Shown piece by piece: positions 9,758 to 18,335 of a DNA stretch of 64,000 nt (the stretch's first letter is position 1; every line of letters starts with the position of its first letter). The DNA is from Novosphingobium sediminicola (lineage in GTDB: Bacteria; Pseudomonadota; Alphaproteobacteria; Sphingomonadales; Sphingomonadaceae). Made by a program: the position numbers and the translations under genes. The stretch spans positions 62,001 to 126,000 of the forward strand of contig NZ_JACIDX010000011.1 in NCBI RefSeq assembly GCF_014196525.1, in the 5' to 3' direction. The notes below the pieces were generated by a model. The model was not told the DNA's origin, ran no database searches, and saw nothing but the letters and a program-made list of their open reading frames with translations.

Positions 9758-10636
9758 ATGTCCGCCTCCAGCGATACCAAGATCAATGACGCCGCCAAGC
9801 AGCCCATCAACTGGCTGGCCGAGGTACGCGGGTTGGGCGGCATGTTGCTGGCGGTGCTGGCGTTTCACTCTTTCGTGGCCAAGCCTTTTTACATTCCCTC
9901 GGCCTCGATGCTGCCGGGTCTGTGGGTGGGCGATCATCTGGTGGTGTCGAAATATCCCTTCGGCTGGAACTGGGCCTCGCCCAGCTTTCACATCCTGCCG
10001 CGTGGCTCCTGGCGCGTCTGGCCCGGCACGCCCGATTATGGCGATGTGGTGATCGTGGTCCCGCGCGACCGGCCGGGCGACGACTATATCAAGCGCGTGG
10101 TGGCCCGCCCCGGCGACCGCATCGCGCTGCGCCATGGCCAGATCATCCTGAATGGTCAGCCGGTGCCGCAGGCGGTCGAACCGCCCGCCGAAATCCCACT
10201 CGACGCGATACGGGGCGATGAAGACCCCTACCCCTGCGAAGGCCCCGGCTTTATCGGCCTGAAGGAGCGCAAGCCTTCGGGTCAGGAAGTCTGCTCGATC
10301 CCCGCATGGCGCGAGACCCTGCCCAATGGCGCGACCTATACGATCCTCGATCATATGGAGCAGCCCTTTGACGACATGGCCGAAATTCGCGTGCCGGAGG
10401 GCCACGTCTTTGTGATGGGCGACAATCGCGACCATTCCGCCGACAGCCGCGTGCCGCTCGAAGAACGCGGGCTTGGCGGGCCGGTGCCTTTGTCCGACGT
10501 GGGCGGGCGCGCCGAATTCATCACCCATTCGTTCAACGGCACGGCAGGCTGGAACCCGCTGAGCTGGTTCACGGGCCTGCGTTCAGGCCGCGCGGGCACC
10601 TCGCTGCGCCCGCCGCTGGCGGCCAAGCCCAAATAA
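9758..10636 (+). CDS. lepB: Signal peptidase I
   Basis: Membrane serine protease that removes Sec/Tat signal peptides; 292 residues from ATG at 9758. A longer in-frame ATG at 9701 lies inside acpS and is not favoured. One N-terminal helix (GMLLAVLAFHSFV) is followed by the catalytic serine in PSASMLPGLWVGD. The lysine lies in DDYIKRVVARPGD, and the third box is FVMGDNRDHSADSR. An insertion of about 60 residues between boxes is normal for proteobacterial enzymes. Confidence 0.95.
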   Translation: MSASSDTKINDAAKQPINWLAEVRGLGGMLLAVLAFHSFVAKPFYIPSASMLPGLWVGDHLVVSKYPFGWNWASPSFHILPRGSWRVWPGTPDYGDVVIVVPRDRPGDDYIKRVVARPGDRIALRHGQIILNGQPVPQAVEPPAEIPLDAIRGDEDPYPCEGPGFIGLKERKPSGQEVCSIPAWRETLPNGATYTILDHMEQPFDDMAEIRVPEGHVFVMGDNRDHSADSRVPLEERGLGGPVPLSDVGGRAEFITHSFNGTAGWNPLSWFTGLRSGRAGTSLRPPLAAKPK

Positions 10637-10637
10637 T

Positions 10638-11735
10638 ATGGCCCAAACACCCCGCAAGCCCCCCACCCCTCGCCAGCGCCGTGCCGGCCCGACCGATATT
10701 CGCGACCCGATGGTGCGCAATGAGGCAAAAAAGGCGCTGATCTGGCTGGGTATTGCCGGGTTGATGGTGTTGCTGGTGGTGCTGGCGCAACCGTTGATGG
10801 TGGTGTTTGGCGGCATGGTGTTTGGCGCGCTGCTGGATGGCGGAGCGCGTTTGCTGGGGCGGGTCTTGCCGATCCCACGCATCTGGCGCGTGGCCATCGT
10901 GCTGGCGGCGGCGGTGGGCTTTGCCGTCTGGTTTGCCACCTATGCCGGTTCGCAAATCGCGCTTCAGGCCGCCGCCCTGCCCGAAATCCTGATGGCGCAG
11001 GCGCAAAAGGGCCTGCACTGGGCCGAACGCCACCGGCTGATCACGCTCAACCGCAGCACGATCCAGACCTTTACCGAACAGGCCATCGCGGGCGCGGCGC
11101 AATTGCCCAGCGTGCTGGGCGGGCTGTTTGGCGGCATGGCCACGCTGTTTCTGATCCTCGTGCTGGGCGTCTATTTCGCCATCGACCCCCAGCCCTATCA
11201 GCGCGGTCTGGCATGGATGCTGCCGGGCGAAAGTCGCCCGTTCTTTGAACAGATGTTTACCCAGATGGGCCATACGATGCGGCGCCTGCTCTTCGGGCGG
11301 CTGGTCGGCATGGTGATCGAGGGGGTAACGATCGGCCTTGCGCTCTCGGCCTATGGCGTGCCCATGGCGACGCTGCTGGGGCTGATTACCGGGGTGCTGG
11401 CGTTTCTGCCCAATATTGGCGCGCCGGTGTCTGGCCTGTTGATGGTGATGGTGGGCTTTTCGGGCGGCACGTCCATGGGGCTTTACTGCATCGGCGTTTA
11501 TATCGTGGTTCAAGGGATCGACGGCAATATTGTCGTGCCCATGGTGGCCAAGAAAACCGCCGATCTGGCCCCCGCGCTGGTGCTGGCGATGCAGTTGATG
11601 ATGGGGGCGCTGTTCGGCATTCTGGGTCTTGCGCTGGCCGATCCGATGCTGGCCATGCTCAAGGTCTTGCTGGAAAGGCTGGCGGCGCGCGGCGCGATGG
11701 CGCATGATGGGGCCGAAGTGACAGAGCAGGTGTAA
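10638..11735 (+). CDS. AI-2E family transporter (YdiK/PerM-like)
   Basis: Polytopic membrane protein, 365 residues. Two or three N-terminal helices (about residues 33-110) are followed by a soluble stretch and a C-terminal bundle with ITGVLAFLPNIGAPVSGL and GIDGNIVVPMVAKKTADLAP, both hallmarks of the family. Substrates of most members are not settled; the AI-2 label is historical. It starts one base after lepB and probably belongs to the same transcript. A basic, Pro/Arg-rich N terminus precedes the first helix. Confidence 0.88.
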   Translation: MAQTPRKPPTPRQRRAGPTDIRDPMVRNEAKKALIWLGIAGLMVLLVVLAQPLMVVFGGMVFGALLDGGARLLGRVLPIPRIWRVAIVLAAAVGFAVWFATYAGSQIALQAAALPEILMAQAQKGLHWAERHRLITLNRSTIQTFTEQAIAGAAQLPSVLGGLFGGMATLFLILVLGVYFAIDPQPYQRGLAWMLPGESRPFFEQMFTQMGHTMRRLLFGRLVGMVIEGVTIGLALSAYGVPMATLLGLITGVLAFLPNIGAPVSGLLMVMVGFSGGTSMGLYCIGVYIVVQGIDGNIVVPMVAKKTADLAPALVLAMQLMMGALFGILGLALADPMLAMLKVLLERLAARGAMAHDGAEVTEQV

Positions 11736-11742
11736 GTCCCCC

Positions 11743-12933
11743 TTGGCGCGAAAGTTTGTCTATGGCGTTGCAATACTGGTGGTGCTTGTGATCGGTGCGC
11801 TGGGTGCGTTGCGCTATTGGGCCAAGGAATTGACGCAATTCACCTTTGTTCCGGTCGTGCCGTTTTCCGCCGCGCCGCCTTTGGCGGCCAATGCTTATGC
11901 CGATCCATCCATGTGGTATTCGCGCGGGGCGGGCGGGCCCAATGATCCTTCGCGCTGGCGCCCCAATGGCGCCCCGGTGGGCGAGGCGACTTTGCCCGTG
12001 GCGGTGTTCTTCATCCATCCCACCAGCCATTTCGACCGGCTGCACTGGAATTCGGCGATAGATGAAACGCTGATTTCGGGACGGACCGAAATCCTGCTGC
12101 GCGGCCTTGCCACGCCCTTCAGCGCCGCGGCCGAGGTCTGGGCGCCGCGCTATCGGCAGGCGACGCTGGGCGCGTTTCTGACTGACCGGCCATCGGGGCG
12201 AGCGGCGCTGGATGTGGCCTATGGCGATGTGCTGGCCGCGTTTGATGAATTTATTGCGCAGGTCGATCCGCGCCTGCCCATCGTGATCGCCGGACACAGT
12301 CAGGGCGCGTTTCACCTGATGCATCTGATGCAGGACCGCGTCGCGGGCAAGCCTTTGGCCGCGCGGGTGGCGGCGGCCTACGCGGTGGGCTGGCCGGTCA
12401 GCCTCGACCATGACCTGCCCGAAATGGGCCTGCCCGCCTGCGAAGGCCCCGATCAGGCCGGATGTGTGATTTCATGGCAGAGCTTTGCCGAACCGGCCGA
12501 AACCGACATGGTGCGCGAGGCCTATGCCCGCTTTCCCGGCCTTGATGGCGCAGCGCGAGGCGACAGCCCGTTCCTCTGCATCAACCCCATCACCGGCCGC
12601 CCCGGCGACGCCTCTCCCGCGCAGGCCAATCCCGGCACGCTGGTGCCCGATGGCGCGCTGACCGGGGCCAGCGTGATCCCCGGCCTCGTGCCCGCGCGAT
12701 GCGCGCCGGACGGCTTTCTGATGATCGGCCCCGCGCCCCAGCTCGGCCCCTTCGTCGCGCCGGGCAACAATTTCCACGTCTATGACATCCCCCTGTTCTG
12801 GAGCGCCTTGCGCGCGGATGTGGCGCGGCGGGTCAAAGCATGGCATGGGGCGCCTCCCGCAAGGGCCGCCCGCAAGGCGCCCGACGCGCAAACCGAACAA
12901 ACCGCAGGCTGGTGGCGTCAATGGCTGAGCTGA
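11743..12933 (+). CDS. DUF3089 alpha/beta-hydrolase-like protein
   Basis: Protein of 396 residues that starts at TTG (11743-11745), seven bases after the AI-2E gene. An N-terminal hydrophobic helix (VYGVAILVVLVIGALGALRYW) is an anchor or signal. The nucleophile elbow is IVIAGHSQGAFHL (about residue 183), and VAVFFIHPTSHF opens the domain; the C terminus has a conserved NNFHVYDIPLFW. The family resembles esterases, but no substrate is assigned. The last 13 bases overlap the start of ruvX. Confidence 0.82.
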   Translation: MARKFVYGVAILVVLVIGALGALRYWAKELTQFTFVPVVPFSAAPPLAANAYADPSMWYSRGAGGPNDPSRWRPNGAPVGEATLPVAVFFIHPTSHFDRLHWNSAIDETLISGRTEILLRGLATPFSAAAEVWAPRYRQATLGAFLTDRPSGRAALDVAYGDVLAAFDEFIAQVDPRLPIVIAGHSQGAFHLMHLMQDRVAGKPLAARVAAAYAVGWPVSLDHDLPEMGLPACEGPDQAGCVISWQSFAEPAETDMVREAYARFPGLDGAARGDSPFLCINPITGRPGDASPAQANPGTLVPDGALTGASVIPGLVPARCAPDGFLMIGPAPQLGPFVAPGNNFHVYDIPLFWSALRADVARRVKAWHGAPPARAARKAPDAQTEQTAGWWRQWLS

Positions 12934-13400
12934 TTACCCTTTCCGCGCTGGATATGCGCGATGCGCTGCCCGATGGCGGGGGCCTGATCGGCCTCGACCT
13001 GGGCACGCAGACCATCGGCACCGCCTTTGCCGATCCCGAATGGCGCATCGCATCGCCCGGCAAAACCATCGCGCGCGGCAAATTCAGCGTGGACAAACTG
13101 GCCATCGCCGCCCTGATCGAGGAGCGCGGGATCAAGGGCATCGTCATCGGCCTGCCGCTGAACATGGACGGCACATCGGGCCCGCGCGCGCAATCGGCCC
13201 GCGCCTATGCCAAGAACCTCGCCGTGCTGGGCCTGCCCATCCTGCTGTGGGACGAGCGCTGGTCCACCACCAGCGCCGAGCGCGGGTTGATCGAGCAGGA
13301 CATGAGCCGCGCCAAGCGCAAGGTCCGCATCGACAGTGCGGCGGCGGCGGTGATCCTGCAGGCGGCTTGCGATGCGATGGCGGGCGGGATGCGGTGGTGA
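12921..13400 (+). CDS. ruvX: Putative pre-16S rRNA nuclease / Holliday junction resolvase-like YqgF
   Basis: RNase H-fold protein, 159 residues. It is implicated in 16S rRNA 5' maturation and historically called a Holliday junction resolvase. Conserved segments are GLDLGTQTIGTAFAD at the N terminus with the first acidic residue, IKGIVIGLPLNMDGTSGP, and LLWDERWSTTSAERGLI. RKVRIDSAAAAVILQ carries the last acidic residue. The ATG at 12921 gives family length; a longer frame beginning at 12840 lies in the DUF3089 gene and is rejected. A hairpin repeat starts 15 bp after the stop. Confidence 0.92.
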   Translation: MAELITLSALDMRDALPDGGGLIGLDLGTQTIGTAFADPEWRIASPGKTIARGKFSVDKLAIAALIEERGIKGIVIGLPLNMDGTSGPRAQSARAYAKNLAVLGLPILLWDERWSTTSAERGLIEQDMSRAKRKVRIDSAAAAVILQAACDAMAGGMRW

Positions 13401-13414
13401 AGAAGGTAGGGTAA

Positions 13415-13627
13415 GATGCGAGGGTCTAGACCCTCGCGCTCCCAATACTGTCTGCGTTGCGCCATGGGTTCGGCGTCACGTGTCAGACGTGACGTTAGAC
13501 ATATGAAAGCCTGCGGCGCGTTTTAAGTGGCGCCGCAGGCTTTATAATATCGCCCAAAACACCTCGGCTGCAATCCGCACCCCATTAATGGGATTGCAAA
13601 GGGACAAGTCCCTTTGCCCGCCGGAGG
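13415..13627 (+). repeat. Intergenic hairpin repeat, copy 2
   Basis: The best preserved copy. It contains four palindromes: 13418-13437 (core GAGGGTCTAGACCCTC), 13506-13543 (two 14-nt arms, GCGCCGCAGGCTTT and its exact complement, around a 10-nt loop), 13581-13592 (CCCATTAATGGG), and 13597-13616 (CAAAGGGA/TCCCTTTG). It fills the gap between the convergent ruvX and cysG-like genes. The middle hairpin could act as a terminator, but the other elements are shared with copies 1 and 3 whatever the gene orientation, so this is a dispersed element and not only a terminator. Confidence 0.82.
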
Positions 13628-13639
13628 CAAACCTGCTTC

Positions 13640-14422
13640 CTACCTCCTCACCACAACCCACACCCCGCCGGGCGCCTCAAACCCCTGCCCCCGCGCGATT
13701 TTCACGCGGATCGCATCGGCCCGCGCCCGCGCCAGCACGGCATCGGGCACGCCTTCCTCAACAGCGATCCCATCGGCCCCGCCCAGCCAGCGGGCCTGAC
13801 GCAGCGTGAGGTCATCGGGGTCGAGCGAGGTCAGCACGATTTCGGCCAGCGTCTCGTCAGGCAGAGTGGCGCCTGCGAGGAACGCATCCACCCGGCCCGC
13901 GCTGCTATCGTCGAGCGGGTCGAGCATCCCTCCCTGCCCCAGCGCCACGTCGAGCGCGCGGCGGCGGTCGGCCGCATCGGGAAACCGCCTGCGCAGCATG
14001 GTCCGCGCCGCGCCCAGCGCCTGCGCCAGCGCGCCCAGCCCCTCGGGCAGCAGCGCCTCCAGCCTGAGCCGCAATTGCTTGGCCAGCCCCGCCGAGACGC
14101 CCCCCGTGCCTACCGCGATCAGCACGGGCGAACGGTCGAGGATCGAGGGCGTGGTGAAATCGCAAAGGTCGGGCTGATCGACGACATTGACCAGCAGGCC
14201 CGCGCCGCGCAGCTTTTCGGCCTCGTCCGCAGCCGCTGCGCGGTCTTCGTAGGCGACGAAGGCCAGCCTTGCGCTTTGGGCGATGCCCTTGGCGGCATCG
14301 GCGATCACATGGCCCCCTGCGCGCAGGACAAGGCGGGATTTGGCGTCAGCCGCATCGCCCTCGCCCAGAACGATGACGGGTTGGCCCTTGATGCGGTGAA
14401 AGAGGGGGAGTGTGTCGATCAT
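13640..14422 (-). CDS. Precorrin-2 dehydrogenase / sirohydrochlorin ferrochelatase-like (CysG N-terminal type)
   Basis: Protein of 260 residues with the N-terminal Rossmann layout of siroheme synthase. LPLFHRIKGQPVIVLGEGDAA holds the dinucleotide loop, and the conserved LLVNVVDQPDLCDFTTPSILDRSP carries the usual V-N-V-D--D-C-F-P-like signature. ALIAVGTGGVSAGLAKQLR follows. The C-terminal methyltransferase half of full CysG is absent, so siroheme C-methylation would need a separate enzyme. The gene is bracketed by two copies of the intergenic repeat. Confidence 0.87.
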   Translation of the reverse strand: MIDTLPLFHRIKGQPVIVLGEGDAADAKSRLVLRAGGHVIADAAKGIAQSARLAFVAYEDRAAAADEAEKLRGAGLLVNVVDQPDLCDFTTPSILDRSPVLIAVGTGGVSAGLAKQLRLRLEALLPEGLGALAQALGAARTMLRRRFPDAADRRRALDVALGQGGMLDPLDDSSAGRVDAFLAGATLPDETLAEIVLTSLDPDDLTLRQARWLGGADGIAVEEGVPDAVLARARADAIRVKIARGQGFEAPGGVWVVVRR

Positions 14423-14450
14423 TCCGGGGGTTATAAAGGGAAGGATTTAA

Positions 14451-14660
14451 GATGCGAGGGTCTAGACCCTCGCGCTCCCTTTACTGTCTGCGTTGCGCAA
14501 GGGGTTCAGCCAATGGATGGCGAATGCAATGTGAGAAATGATAAAGCCCGCGGCGCCTTTTCGTAAGCGCCGCAGGCTTTAAAAATCACCACTCACCTCG
14601 GCGTCAAACCATCCCCATTAATGGGATTGCAAAGGGACAAGTCCCTTTGCCCGCCGGAGG
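14451..14660 (+). repeat. Intergenic hairpin repeat, copy 3
   Basis: Same orientation and order as copy 2. The first palindrome is identical (GAGGGTCTAGACCCTC). The middle hairpin has one C/A mismatch in its 14-bp stem and a different loop. CCCATTAATGGG is kept, and the last AAAGGGA/TCCCTTT hairpin adjoins CCCGCCGGAGG. It separates the cysG-like start from the lysA stop and ends nine bases before the latter. Confidence 0.82.
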
Positions 14661-14668
14661 CAAAAACC

Positions 14669-15931
14669 TTAATCCGCCAACCAATCCGGCACCTGCTCCG
14701 CCGCCAGAATAGCCGCCGGATCGATCCGGTTGGCAACAACCGCCCACTGATCCCCGTTCACCATCACCTCGGGCACCAGCGCGCGGCTGTTATAGGTGTT
14801 GGCCATGGTCGCGCCATAGGCCCCGGCAGTGCGGAACACGGCAAGGTCACCGGCCTTCACCACGTCGATCTCACGGCCCATGGCGAATGTGTCGCTGGAT
14901 TCGCAGATCGGGCCGACAATATTGGCGGTGAACTTTTCACCATTGGGCTCAACCGCCAGAAAATCGTGCCACGAGCCGTAGAGCGCCGGGCGGGCAAGGT
15001 CGTTCATGGCCGCATCGACGATGACGAAGGGCGTGGTCACGCCTTCCTTGACGCGCACGACTTCGGTCACCAGCACGCCCGAATTGCCCGCGATCACGCG
15101 GCCCGGTTCGAACATCAGCGTCACGCCCCAGTCGGCGGTGACGCGCGCCACCATCGCGGCATATTCGGCCGGAGAGGGGAACACCTCATCCGCCTTGTAA
15201 GGCACGCCGATGCCGCCGCCCAGATCCATATGTGTGATGCTCAGCCCCTGCGCGCGGATCGAGCGCATCAGCTCGCCCATCTTGGCAAAGGCGGCTTCGA
15301 GCGGGTCGAGCTTGGAGAGCTGGCTGCCGATATGGACCGCAAGGCCACGCATCTGGATACCCGGCAGCGCGGAAAGGCGCGCATAGATCCCGGCGGCACG
15401 GTCATAGGCCACGCCGAACTTGTTTTCCGCCATGCCGGTGGAAATCTTGGCATGGGTGCCCGCGTCCACATCCGGGTTCACGCGGAGCGCGGCATGGGCC
15501 ACCAGCCCGAGCGAAGCGGCAATCGCGGCCAGTTCGACGCCTTCTTCCTCGCTCTCAATGTTGAACTGGCCAATGCCGGCCTTAACCGCGCGGGTCAGCT
15601 CATCCGCCGTCTTGCCGACGCCGGAAAAGACCACGCCCTCGGCCGGGATACCTGCGGCCAGCGCGCGATCCATCTCGCCCGCCGAGACCACGTCCGCGCC
15701 GTAACCTTCGCGCGCCAGCAGCTTCAACACCGCCAGATTGGGGTTCGACTTGACCGCAAAGGCGATATGCGTCGAGGGCAGGATCGACAAAGCCTCGCGG
15801 AACACGCGCGCATGGCGGGTCAGCGTGGCGGCCGAATAGATGTATACCGGCGTGCCCACGGCGCGGGCAATGGCGGAAATGGCGGTGTCTTCGGCATGAA
15901 GAACGCCGTCAACGTAATGAAAATGATCCAT
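14669..15931 (-). CDS. lysA: Diaminopimelate decarboxylase
   Basis: PLP enzyme of 420 residues that makes lysine from meso-diaminopimelate. The PLP lysine lies in HIAFAVKSNPNLAVL, and MDLGGGIGVPY and FEPGRVIAGNSGVLVTEV bind cofactor phosphate. GPICESSDTFAMGREIDVVKAGDL and GAYGATMANTYNSRALVPEVMV are the C-terminal signatures with the catalytic cysteine. It lies 40 bp downstream of a small lipoprotein gene and argH, an arrangement common in proteobacteria. Confidence 0.97.
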   Translation of the reverse strand: MDHFHYVDGVLHAEDTAISAIARAVGTPVYIYSAATLTRHARVFREALSILPSTHIAFAVKSNPNLAVLKLLAREGYGADVVSAGEMDRALAAGIPAEGVVFSGVGKTADELTRAVKAGIGQFNIESEEEGVELAAIAASLGLVAHAALRVNPDVDAGTHAKISTGMAENKFGVAYDRAAGIYARLSALPGIQMRGLAVHIGSQLSKLDPLEAAFAKMGELMRSIRAQGLSITHMDLGGGIGVPYKADEVFPSPAEYAAMVARVTADWGVTLMFEPGRVIAGNSGVLVTEVVRVKEGVTTPFVIVDAAMNDLARPALYGSWHDFLAVEPNGEKFTANIVGPICESSDTFAMGREIDVVKAGDLAVFRTAGAYGATMANTYNSRALVPEVMVNGDQWAVVANRIDPAAILAAEQVPDWLAD

Positions 15932-15971
15932 ATGTTCTCAAATCCTGCGGCAGGGCATGGCGCCCTCCGGC

Positions 15972-16214
15972 TTAATCTTGGGGGGGCAGGTCGAAGGCAT
16001 CGTCCGTGCGCGGTTCAGAGCGCGTATGCAGCTCCACATTGCGGCTGGGACGGGCCTGCGACGACTGGCTGAGCAATTCATTCGCGCTCGGCTTGTCTTT
16101 GCGGCCAATGGGCGGCTGGGGCAATTGATGCCCCGGCGCCGGTTTAAGCTCGCCCTGCGTGCCGCAGCCCGCCAGCGCCAGCAGCGCAACCATCGGGAAA
16201 AGTGCAGCACGCAT
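15972..16214 (-). CDS. Small lipoprotein next to lysA (LptM/YifL-like)
   Basis: An 80-residue protein with a lipoprotein signal: MRAALFPMVALLALAGCG, the lipobox being L-A-G-C. The mature part is short, hydrophilic and rich in Pro, Gln and Ser, with no domain. Such lipoproteins sit between argH and lysA in many proteobacteria and are annotated as LptM/YifL, a lipopolysaccharide-transport maturation factor in enterobacteria. That function is inferred from position and size only. The ATG at 16212-16214 was chosen because it starts the signal peptide; a longer frame reaches into argH. Confidence 0.75.
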   Translation of the reverse strand: MRAALFPMVALLALAGCGTQGELKPAPGHQLPQPPIGRKDKPSANELLSQSSQARPSRNVELHTRSEPRTDDAFDLPPQD

Positions 16215-16221
16215 AGGGGCG

Positions 16222-17631
16222 TTACTCCATACCAAGCGCGGCGCGAGCCTGCGCCACACGTTGTTCTACCTGAGACGGGGCGGTGCCGCCATGGCTGGCG
16301 CGCGATGCCACCGAAGCTTCAACCGAAAGCGCGGGATAGACCGCATCGGTGATACGCGGATCAATCGCCTGAAGCTCGTCCAGCGAGAGCTGATCCAGCG
16401 CCACACCTTTGCTTTCGGCCAGCTTGACCGCCGCGCCCGTGATGTGATGGGCCTCGCGGAAGGGGATATTGGCTTGCCGGACCAGCCAGTCGGCCAGATC
16501 GGTGGCCGTGGCATAGCCCAGCTCGGCGGCCTGACGCATACGGTCGGTGCGGAAAGTCGTGCTTTCCACCATGCCCGTCATCGCGGCCAGACACAGGGTC
16601 AGCAAACCGGCGGCTTCGAACACCGGCGGCTTGTCGTCCTGCATATCCTTGGAATAGGCCAGCGGCAGGCCCTTCATCGTGATCATCAGGCTGGTGAGCG
16701 AGCCGATGATGCGCCCGGCATGGCCCCGCACCAGTTCGGCGGCATCGGGGTTCTTCTTTTGCGGCATGATCGACGAACCGGTCGAGAGGCTGTCGGGCAG
16801 ACGAACAAAGCCGAAGGGCTGCGAGGCCCAGATGATGAATTCCTCGGCCAGACGCGAGAGGTGCAACGCGCATTGGGCCGCCGACATCAGGTAATCGAGC
16901 GCAAAATCGCGGTCCGACACCGAATCGAGGCTGTTATCGGTGGGGCGCGCAAAATCGAGCGCGGCGGCCGTGGCGAAACGGTCGATGGGGAACCCGGTCC
17001 CGGCCAGCGCGGCGGCGCCCAGCGGCGACTGGTTCATGCGCGCGCGGGCGTCGGCAAAGCGCGAGACATCGCGGGCGGCCATTTCATAGTAAGCCATCAG
17101 GTGATGGCCAAGCGTCACCGGCTGGGCGGTCTGAAGATGGGTAAAGCCCGGCATGATCGAGTGGGCATGCTCGCCCGCGCGGGCCACCAGCGCGCGTTGC
17201 AAAGCATCCAGACCCGCCAGCGCCTCGTCCACAGCATCGCGCACCCACAGGCGGAAATCGGTGGCCACCTGATCGTTGCGGCTGCGGGCTGTGTGCAGGC
17301 GCCCCGCCGCCGGGCCGACCAGCTCGGCAAGGCGACTCTCGGTGGTCATGTGAATGTCTTCGAGGTCCCAGTTTTCGGGAACGCCGCTCACTTCATATTC
17401 GCCCGCGACCTGATCCAGACCGGCGCTGATCGTGGCGGCGTCATCGGCGCTTACGATCCCTTGCGCGCCCAGCATGGCGACATGGGCCTTGGACGCGCGA
17501 ATGTCCTGCCGCCAAAGGGCCTTGTCGAAGGGGATCGAGGCGTTAATCTCACGCATGATGGCGCTGGGCCCTTCGGCAAAGCGCCCCCCCCACATCTGAT
17601 TGGAGCCTGCCTTGTTGTCACCTTCGCTCAC
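16222..17631 (-). CDS. argH: Argininosuccinate lyase
   Basis: Cytosolic enzyme that splits argininosuccinate into arginine and fumarate; 469 residues from GTG at 17629-17631. [14 protein letters not shown] begins the conserved body 12 residues in, and an ATG there is the alternative start. The fumarase-superfamily signature [12 protein letters not shown] is intact, as are [16 protein letters not shown] and [16 protein letters not shown]. Its 5' end overlaps the divergent thioredoxin-like gene, so the two share a very short promoter region. Confidence 0.96.
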   Translation of the reverse strand: MSEGDNKAGSNQMWGGRFAEGPSAIMREINASIPFDKALWRQDIRASKAHVAMLGAQGIVSADDAATISAGLDQVAGEYEVSGVPENWDLEDIHMTTESRLAELVGPAAGRLHTARSRNDQVATDFRLWVRDAVDEALAGLDALQRALVARAGEHAHSIMPGFTHLQTAQPVTLGHHLMAYYEMAARDVSRFADARARMNQSPLGAAALAGTGFPIDRFATAAALDFARPTDNSLDSVSDRDFALDYLMSAAQCALHLSRLAEEFIIWASQPFGFVRLPDSLSTGSSIMPQKKNPDAAELVRGHAGRIIGSLTSLMITMKGLPLAYSKDMQDDKPPVFEAAGLLTLCLAAMTGMVESTTFRTDRMRQAAELGYATATDLADWLVRQANIPFREAHHITGAAVKLAESKGVALDQLSLDELQAIDPRITDAVYPALSVEASVASRASHGGTAPSQVEQRVAQARAALGME

Positions 17632-18217
17632 GCGCAAAATCCTCAAACTTGCCGGTAGTGGCCTGATGGTGGCCGGAATCGCGGCCGGAATCGCGGGTTG
17701 CGATAGGCAAAGCGGCGGCGATAAGCAACCGCCAGAAGCAAGCGCATCAAAGCCCTCCCCAGCTGCCCCCAATGCCGAAGGTGCCGCGCTCGACCGCAGC
17801 CACAAGGGCGCCCAATTGCCCACGCTGACCTTCAAGGACGCCGCCGGCAAGGAGATCAACACCGCCAGCCTCAAGGGCAAGCCCCTGCTGATCAACCTGT
17901 GGGCGACATGGTGCGGGCCCTGCATCGCGGAATTGCCCGCGCTGAACAAACTGGCCGCAGGCGGCAAGATCCGCGTGCTGACCGTTTCGCAGGACAGCGA
18001 AAGCGCCAAGGCCAAGGTCGCCGCCTTCCTCAAGGCGCGCGGGGGCGATGCTCTTGAACCATGGCTGGACCCCGAAGGCACGGCGGCGACCCAGTGGCAG
18101 GTCGGCACGCTGCCCGCATCCATCTATTACGATGCGCAGGGGCGCGAAGTGTGGCGGATCAATGGCGGCAAAGACTGGGCCGGGGCCGAAGCGGCGGCGC
18201 TTCTGGCCGAACAATAA
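17600..18217 (+). CDS. TlpA-like thiol:disulfide oxidoreductase, lipoprotein
   Basis: Periplasmic thioredoxin-fold protein of up to 205 residues. The active site is [17 protein letters not shown] (CGPC), and the mature domain begins [14 protein letters not shown]. The N terminus is hydrophobic and ends [13 protein letters not shown], a lipobox, so it is probably membrane-tethered. Start codons are poor: TTG at 17600 is used here, with TTG at 17612/17615 or ATG near 17666 as alternatives. The first 32 bases overlap argH on the other strand. It probably reduces periplasmic cysteines, for example in cytochrome c or oxidase maturation. Confidence 0.87.
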   Translation: MEPALLSPSLTRKILKLAGSGLMVAGIAAGIAGCDRQSGGDKQPPEASASKPSPAAPNAEGAALDRSHKGAQLPTLTFKDAAGKEINTASLKGKPLLINLWATWCGPCIAELPALNKLAAGGKIRVLTVSQDSESAKAKVAAFLKARGGDALEPWLDPEGTAATQWQVGTLPASIYYDAQGREVWRINGGKDWAGAEAAALLAEQ

Positions 18218-18335
18218 GCCAAACGGGGGCATCCGGTATTTCCCCGTCCTGCCGCTTGCCCCCTATTTAACCAAGCCCACCTAGAACAGGATTCGATTTT
18301 ATACATTTGACCTCAGGGCAGAGGGAATCGAATCA

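Noticed and set aside
12840..12920. Longer start for ruvX
   Set aside because: Would lie entirely in the DUF3089 gene and adds a basic stretch absent from the family.
13506..13543. Repeat hairpin as a plain intrinsic terminator
   Set aside because: The same multi-hairpin unit occurs in three places and both orientations relative to genes, and the T-run is poor.
16222..18123. 633-codon version of argH
   Set aside because: The extra N-terminal part is antisense to the thioredoxin-like gene; the conserved protein begins at 17631.
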